A DNA stretch of 64,000 nt from assembly GCA_000934385.1 (NCBI GenBank), contig KN880467.1, forward strand, positions 91,389 through 155,388, written 5' to 3'. Within the stretch, counting starts at the first letter, position 1. The number at the start of each line of letters is the position of its first letter. Under the pieces are notes generated by a model. The model made no database searches and was not told the DNA's origin. It worked only from the letters and a program-made list of their open reading frames with translations. Made by a program: the position numbers and the translations under genes. Below are positions 58,651 through 64,000 of the stretch, in pieces. Source of the DNA: Cylindrobasidium torrendii FP15055 ss-10. Lineage: Eukaryota; Basidiomycota; Agaricomycetes; Agaricales; Physalacriaceae.

Positions 58651-59856
58651 CTAACGGTTATGAAAGCCACTTCTCATCACCGGCCACTGTGCGACTCGAA
58701 CAAGTACAACAGTCTCAGATACTCGCTCCCCCAATTCCGCGGCCAGCCTGTCTCGTGTAGCCTCGTCCTTTACACCAATACGACGCAGAAGTGGCCAGCG
58801 AGCCCCATGCACGTCTTCTATGACCAAAGCCGAGGCCATTACGCCCATATTCGCTGGCCATGATTTGATTTCCCACGGTCCATCGACGTGCAGGTATGCG
58901 TCTTTGACATTTGGAAACGTGCGAAATAAAGTGGGACGCAAGTCCGAGCCCGATAGCAGCTGTAGTTCTATGGAAATGGTGTGCACCTTCTGGAAAGGCC
59001 GGTGCTCCCATCCTCCCAGGACAGACAACTCTCTGTCGAACTTGTTGTAGTGCTTGCTCTTCCACCCCAGCATGTGGAATTCTTCGAGGTTCGGCATGTT
59101 GAGCTGCTCTTGGATGCCGAGAAGTCCACCAATGGCCACAAGCTTGACGAGAGCGGTGAGCTCTGGGATGTTCGCGGCGTAAAAGGACGAAGCGGAGATG
59201 CCTTTCCCCAGAATGAGTTGGGTGAGCGTGTGCGCCGTTCGCGAGAGAAGGGTCATGGAAGGTAGGCACTGTCGCGAAAGAGACAGTGTGTCAAGAAAAA
59301 GCTCCGGGCTCGCTAGTTGACTTGGAATACGGGGCCGCATGCTGTAACCATCGATGTGCAGACGTCGTAGGCGTGAAAACCCGCGTCTGAGAATCCGTAA
59401 CTCATGACCGACGTCTGCACGGTCAACAACAATGGAAAGCGACTCGATAGGACTGCCCCTAAAGTTCTCCAGAGCTTGGTTGAAGGGAAAATATCCAGGG
59501 GAAAACAAATGGCAATGCTGGGCGCGGCAGATTATCTTGCAACGCAAGTGGTCGACCTTACTAGGTGGTGACCACGGCCTGGTAGTCTCTGAGTATACCA
59601 GAGGGAGATCGCGACTTCTTTGAAGGAATGAGAGCACTGTGCTGGTTGACCCATATCTACTTGCTATACTCGTCCAGAGATTCGGCTGTGCCAGCGCAAT
59701 TTCGCGCCACCTCGTGCAAACCCAAGAAATGGTTAGCGCGAAAGCCACATTTTCTTCCACATCGGCTGCCTTGACAAATGGGTACGGCGGGATTTGCCCA
59801 ATGACAAAGATGGTTTCGAGTATCTCGGTAGGGAGCATGTCCATGCTAGTGGCCAT
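58651..59856 (-). CDS. F-box protein with LRR-like C-terminal region (401 aa)
   Basis: Single-exon gene. The N-terminus MLPTEILETIFVIGQI with WVCTRWREIALAQPNLWTSI is an F-box, which binds Skp1 in SCF ubiquitin ligases. The rest has irregular leucine-rich strands (GFSRLRRLHIDGYSM, LFLDTLSLSRQCLPSMTLLS, LTALVKLVAIGGLLGI) expected to bind a substrate. Agaricomycetes carry many such genes. Start ATG at 59856; an in-frame Met occurs five codons later. Confidence 0.85.
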   Translation of the reverse strand: MATSMDMLPTEILETIFVIGQIPPYPFVKAADVEENVAFALTISWVCTRWREIALAQPNLWTSIASRYGSTSTVLSFLQRSRDLPLVYSETTRPWSPPSKVDHLRCKIICRAQHCHLFSPGYFPFNQALENFRGSPIESLSIVVDRADVGHELRILRRGFSRLRRLHIDGYSMRPRIPSQLASPELFLDTLSLSRQCLPSMTLLSRTAHTLTQLILGKGISASSFYAANIPELTALVKLVAIGGLLGIQEQLNMPNLEEFHMLGWKSKHYNKFDRELSVLGGWEHRPFQKVHTISIELQLLSGSDLRPTLFRTFPNVKDAYLHVDGPWEIKSWPANMGVMASALVIEDVHGARWPLLRRIGVKDEATRDRLAAELGERVSETVVLVRVAQWPVMRSGFHNR

Positions 59857-60176
59857 GGCAGGATGAAGAGAAGATTCCGATCACCGACGCACTGGGAACT
59901 CATGGATACCACGACGATACCACGACGCTGACTTCGCGCAAATGAAATGCAAACGATACACGAGTCTACACAGTATTACTGGACTGCGAAGCTAGGCCGC
60001 TGCGATTGGGTCCGAGAAGTTATTGAAACGAGCAGAACCAGGCCGGAGAGAGATAACGATGTAAAGCAAGCAGAGCAAGAGACAAAGACGGTCACTATGA
60101 CAAAACGAGTATTGAATGGTGAATGTAGCAAAGCAAGTTTATTGCCCTCTAAGTTTGCTTACTAACTCCACTACCA
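59857..60176. other. F-box upstream region, no gene seen
   Basis: 320 bp between the F-box gene start and tRNA-Thr. It contains a short purine-rich stretch but no supported gene. Confidence 0.5.
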
Positions 60177-60248
60177 GCCCTTATAGCTCAGTGGTAGAGC
60201 GTTGCACTTGTAATGCAAAGGTCCGTTGTTCAATCCAGCGTGGGGGCA
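60177..60248 (+). tRNA. tRNA-Thr (TGT)
   Basis: 72 nt, no intron. Acceptor GCCCTTA pairs with TGGGGGC using two T-G pairs. Anticodon stem TTGCA/TGCAA, loop CTTGTAA with anticodon TGT; T arm CGTTGTTCAATCCAGCG. The discriminator is A. A TTTT run follows at about 60259. Confidence 0.94.
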
Positions 60249-60465
60249 AGTCCAATATGTTTTGACTTTTGGTTAGATTTCAATCCTTCTGAGTATGGCA
60301 TGACCTACAAACCAGTGTGACATGCGTACTCAACGCTGCACACTTGCGATCCGCTTTTTAGTGCACGCAAACTCAGAAGAGTAGTCATCGGATACTCGCC
60401 ACATCACTGGGCCGTATTCAACCTGCGTTAACGCGGAATCCATTCTCGCCGCCCAATGCTTGAAG

Positions 60466-60725
60466 ACTTTGTATTATAGGCGCGGGACTGTATCATGTAC
60501 ATACACGGAATAACGAAAACACAAACATCACAGCAACAAGTAGTATCGTATGACAGAGTTCTGGAAAATCCATCAATGTACTGCCTGTGCCCGACACCTT
60601 GCTCTAGTCCTCGGAGCGGCTGCTGTCTGTGCAGTGCGACTCGTCGCGGCCCTTGTCTTCCTCGTGCGCTTTGATGGGCGGACCTCGTCATCCGAGGAGC
60701 GCGACGATTCATCAGAGCCTGCGAA
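60466..60725 (-). repeat. Near-identical inverted repeat, right copy (A7 tail and 3' flank)
   Basis: Reverse-complement match to 52376-52637, covering the last coding part of A7 and its 3' flank. Confidence 0.85.
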
Positions 60726-61587
60726 TGGATAATATGGCTCGTTGCGGCGCGTCCTCTTGACCGACGACGTTCGAGGGACTTTGCATACCGCAACGGACGG
60801 TAGAAGCGCAGACTTGTAGACCGATGAAGGCGAGATGGTTGGCGATGAAGCAACCTGGAACGAGTCTGGCGGTCTTGCCGATATCATGGCGCGCCCAATT
60901 TGAGAAATTGTTTCGTGGCGGTTGCCCACTACCGAGAGCGAAGTCCAGGCAGCCATTGTCGCCATCCAAGGACTAGCCGACGCAGTCATAGCAGGAAGAT
61001 TTGGATATGGGGCTGTGTGAGTGGTGACATGTCCCGTGACAGGATGGCGGGTGTAAAGCAGAGTCTTCTTGTCCCATCTGATATGCCCGAATGTTAACTC
61101 GTAATGGCATTGGTCGGCGAGGAATTCGGGAATCTGAAAGAAATTAGCAAAGCCGAGACGGTGGATCGGGAACGCACTTCGCTGAAGAGTAAACGTTCGC
61201 CCGGAGAGCAAGATACGTTGTATCTTGCGACATTCAACATTTTCTTGCATGTAGACGCCGATGGTATGAAACGGAGTTCACCGCATTCAAGACGCTCGCG
61301 CATGCACGGTTGGACTGCAAATGTCAAACATGATGCGACGAGACAACAACCGTACACACCTAGAAGCAAGTTCTCGGAGCAGTCCAAATTATTACGCAGT
61401 TCCCTTCGACCAAGGCCAAGCATGTATTCGATACGAGTGATCTGATCCACGAACCCAAGTCAGTTGGACCAATATACGCGTCAATTGGCAAGCATACTGG
61501 CGTATGCGGCAGAACAAGTTGATGGTGGACAGGATTCTCAAATATAGGACATGTCGATACGTCTTGAGATCGATAGAGAGGGTACAT
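60573..61587 (-). CDS. Family A protein, copy A7 (unrecognised)
   Basis: Intact family A gene, head-to-head with B3. Exon 1 from 61587 reads MYPLYRSQDVSTCPIFENPV and ends LPHTP. Exon 2 has ITRIEYMLGLGRRELRNNLD, exon 3 has TCKKMLNVARYNVSCSPGER then LLFSE, and exon 4 starts IPEFLADQCHYELTFGHIRW. It continues TLLYTRHPVTGHVTTHTAPY, SASPWMATMAAW and SARPPDSFQVASSP, and ends in the same tail as A5 (DESSRSSDDEVRPSKRTRKT ... CRAQAVH). The middle of exon 4 differs a lot from A5 while the tail is nearly identical at DNA level. Introns are GTATGC...GATCAG, GTGTAC-type and GTGCGT...TTTCAG. Confidence 0.78.
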
Positions 61588-62181
61588 TGTGAGATGCGAC
61601 TTTTGGCACGATGGTCGTGGTCAGAGTTCAGGTTGCGATTACCTCGATCCGGGGCTATCTGTCGATCGCGACCGTCGGAACTTGCCGACCAACCAAGAAA
61701 TAGAGGAACGCAACTTCGAGGCTACAGATTAGCTGAATTTACTTTTTCTAAGAAACCTAGAGGGAAAAAGAAATGTCCTTATGGTCCCTTGTCGATGGGG
61801 GTATGTGTGGCGTCGGCAGTGGCGTCACGGGTAACAAGCCACTGACGGACTCGGAAGTCAACAAAGAATCTATCCAAGCTCCCCAAAAATGCTTGGCTTC
61901 TATTGGGGGCTCCGAACATTGAAATCTTATCACTCTCTTTGTTGCTGCCCAAGACGCTGACAAACTGTTGTTACCATGAATTGCCTGTAAGGTCAAAGGA
62001 ATTGCTGGTTGTCAGTGAGGTCATACTCTGGAATTGAGTCATCTACTCACGGCTGGCTGTACACGTGTACATTATCGGAACCGTAACAACACGAGGCTGA
62101 TTGCCCTTCGCCGTCTCTCTGCCTTTTACCACCATCAACATCCCCTCAGTCACTTCGACCTCATAACATTTAGATTTAAAC
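61588..62181. promoter_or_regulatory. Divergent A7/B3 intergenic region
   Basis: 594 bp between start codons. The A7 side has the leader motif at 61610-61626 (complement of CTCTGACCACGACCATC). The B3 side has ACCACCATC at 62127-62135, about 45 bp before the ATG. Confidence 0.6.
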
Positions 62182-63753
62182 ATGGCTAAAAAGTCCTCGA
62201 GGAAGAAGAAGCAAGCTACTGCTACTGGTAGTCCCCCCGGCTCCGATCGCGACCCGCCGTCGTCGACTACATTCGAGCCAGAGGGTAGCGGAGATCTCTC
62301 TATGAAATGTCCTCCCAACGAGGACAAACAGAAGGGAGCAGATTCGCAGGCTCAGTCTCATGGACATCAGCCTCAGAACTTGTCGGACCATGGTGTCTCT
62401 GACGGCGAGGCCACTGCACGCGCGCGCAAGAAAGGACAGAAACGCGGGAAAGGAGAAGTTTTTCCTGTTCAAGAAAGCGAAGTAAACTCGGCGCTTGGGA
62501 CAGAAGTAGACGCAGAGGAGAATGGAGAAGAAGGAAGACGCGTCCTGAGGAGCGAGAAAGGCTTGGCCAGAGTGAACTACGCTCCCTCTAACGAACGTGC
62601 TTTTCGTCGGCAAATTTCCATCCTTCCCGAGAAACCTCGAGTTCGTCCCCTTCATGAGCTCAAGAACTCTCTGCACGTCAGGATTGAAGACCTTGTCCTC
62701 AAATACGCGTTTAAACCTGGACGCGACATCGACTCCAATGCGCCTCTTCGGGCGGGCACATGGCAGTTCTCTCACGGCTTTGGTAAGGGAGATAACATTC
62801 TTCTTGGGCTTCGCGTCGCTCGTGACATGGGAGCCGTATTCGACATCAACAGTTTCATGAATATCGTACAGCGTGTGTTATTTTCCACCATTACCCATGC
62901 GTAATCACGACGCTAATTACTTACAGGTCGCCACGAGTCACACTATGCTGTTGACAATGACTTGGAGGGGAAAATTCTGTCTATGGGGGACATAGAGATG
63001 TGCATTTTGCACTGCGAAAATAACGTGGCGCGCATGAAGGCAGGCAAGACACCGCTCTCAATATTTGAAGCGCAGGTGCGTAACTCCTAGAGCAGATGTA
63101 AACAAGCTCACCGCGAATTTGATTAGGGATTTGATGTCGGAACAGTATTCACTTATACAATACTCGACTTTGGGAGAGATTCTGTTGTCGAGTGGTGGGC
63201 CGACAGTGAAGGCTGCGATCTTGACTACCCTGGTTATCACTTGGATCCTACCATTCCCGGGACATCTCTTGCAAGAGAGCAGTTTTCCCCAGAGCATCCT
63301 CTTTACAGCATTCCAGCTTTGATCGGCAAGACTCGGCGTCTGGAATTGAAGCACGACGATTATTACGAACATTTTGACTTGGACAACAGGACGACGGAGA
63401 AGCTCGACCGACTACACGGGTTTGCACATGAAAGGGGGTGGCTTGCTCCAGCTACCCAAAGCGAATTGAAGGAGCTGGTGAGCCTCGGAGTTCTCGAATC
63501 AACAACCTGCCAGGCAGCAAAGAAGTTCCGAGGGCTTGATGCTTCCCGCGGAAAAGAGGCGTTCTTCACAGCCAAGAAGTTGAGACCGCGCGAGAAAGAG
63601 CCTGTGTCCGCAAACAACCCGCCAGCCGCCTCTTCCCTTGCCAGCCGACGCCATGCAACGACTGTTGCCACGGAGCCTCTCCGTCCAGTGACGCCGCCCA
63701 ACACATCAGGAAAAGGCTATACAATCCATGTCAGCCTAGGTTGTGTATGTTGA
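62182..63753 (+). pseudogene. Family B copy B3, C-terminus interrupted by a repeat element
   Basis: Exons 62182-62872, 62927-63075 (149 nt) and from 63127 follow the family B plan. The product starts MAKKSSRKKKQATATGSPPG and has RRVLRSEKGLARVNYAPSNE, LPEKPRVRPLHELKNSL, KYAFKPGRDIDSNAPLRAGT, the middle exon with IEMCILHCENN, then GFDVGTVFTYTILDFGRDSV and ERGWLAPATQSELKELVSLG, close to B2. After PLRPVTPPNTSGK (aligned to PVTPTTAKRVRQ in B2) the family sequence stops at about 63715. A chance tail GYTIHVSLGCVC and a TGA follow. The missing part is the Pro-rich basic tail and the PIRPP...GPGPST end. The truncated protein might still be made. Confidence 0.72.
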
Positions 63754-64000
63754 TGTAGGTTGATATAAGTTATGTATGAGGTGAGACATGCCAGAGCACC
63801 TCAGGTTCACATACTTCACACATAACAGACTGTTTTCACCTGATGTTAACCTATATCTACCTGGGTACATGCAGCCAGTGTGTATAACCTGATAGATACC
63901 TGGTAGGCACCTCTGGTATTTCAGCCTGAACCTTGTGACTTGAGGTTAACCTGAAAGTATTCCTAGGTTCACCTGGCAGATACCTGAGTACAACTTAAAA
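63715..64000. mobile_element. ACCTG/AGGTT-rich repeat, probable transposon terminus
   Basis: From about 63715 to the window end the sequence is AT-rich and dense in short related words in both orientations: AACCT, ACCTG, AGGTT and CCTAGGTT, more than a dozen in under 300 bp (for example GGTTAACCTGA and CCTAGGTTCACCTGG). Such clustered subterminal repeats are typical of ends of DNA transposons that bind their transposase at many sites. It interrupts B3. The class cannot be decided because the element leaves the window. Confidence 0.55.

Noticed and set aside
63715..64000. Telomeric or subtelomeric repeat at the window end
   Set aside because: The ACCTG/AGGTT words are irregularly spaced and in both orientations, unlike a TTAGGG-type array.

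Overview
This is a nuclear genomic window from a filamentous basidiomycete, most likely an Agaricomycete (possibly Polyporales). The evidence is: short GT-AG introns of about 45-60 nt in nearly every gene; intron-bearing histone genes; a basidiomycete-type DUF6535 membrane protein; a yeast-like 6-phosphofructo-2-kinase; BSC6-like MFS transporters; intronless tRNA-Glu and tRNA-Thr genes. No rRNA, CRISPR array or bacterial-type operon is visible. Genus-level placement is a guess.

Layout. 1-1.7 kb: the end of a PIF/Harbinger-type transposon with an apparently intact DDE transposase, next to a relic of a gene-family promoter. 1.7-8.3 kb: tandem copies of an unrecognised gene family ('family A') head-to-head with a gene of a second unrecognised family ('family B'). 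10-13.4 kb: an Yra1/ALYREF-like mRNA export adaptor and a 6PF2K with a Ser-substituted phosphatase site. 14.1 kb: tRNA-Glu. 15.5-16.9 kb: a seven-helix membrane protein. 17.7-22.2 kb: two tandem MFS transporters, with a third at 32.8-34.9 kb. 23.4-26.9 kb: a PPR-like mitochondrial protein, two GNAT acetyltransferases and a disordered protein. 29.2-30.2 kb: a GT8 glycosyltransferase. 31.6 and 36.9 kb: two more tRNA-Glu genes. 35-39 kb: two unrecognised proteins. 39.7-41.4 kb: a divergent H2B/H2A pair. 42-44.4 kb: DUF6535. 44.6-53.8 kb: a second dense A/B area. 54.4-59.9 kb: a candidate ubiquitin-fold protein, MsrA, an unrecognised protein and an F-box protein. 60.2 kb: tRNA-Thr. 60.6-63.7 kb: a third A/B pair whose B gene is interrupted by an ACCTG-rich repeat that runs off the window.

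The most unusual content is the A/B system. Family A has at least six full-length or near full-length copies plus fragments; family B has three copies. Every B gene is divergently paired with an A gene: A2/B1, B2/A5 and A7/B3, with 594-849 bp between start codons. In the A copies I measured exon by exon (A1, A2, A4, A5, A6), exon 2 is 82 nt and exon 3 is 137 nt; in all three B copies exon 2 is 149 nt. The two families share a phase-1 then phase-0 intron layout, a CCACC/CCACG-ACCATC-like leader motif shortly upstream of the start codon, and basic, NLS-like tails or heads. I recognise no known domain in either. Copies show duplication, decay, transposon insertion and one near-identical inverted tract suggesting gene conversion. 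The functional reading, that this is a co-regulated and fast-evolving nuclear two-gene module, is inference.
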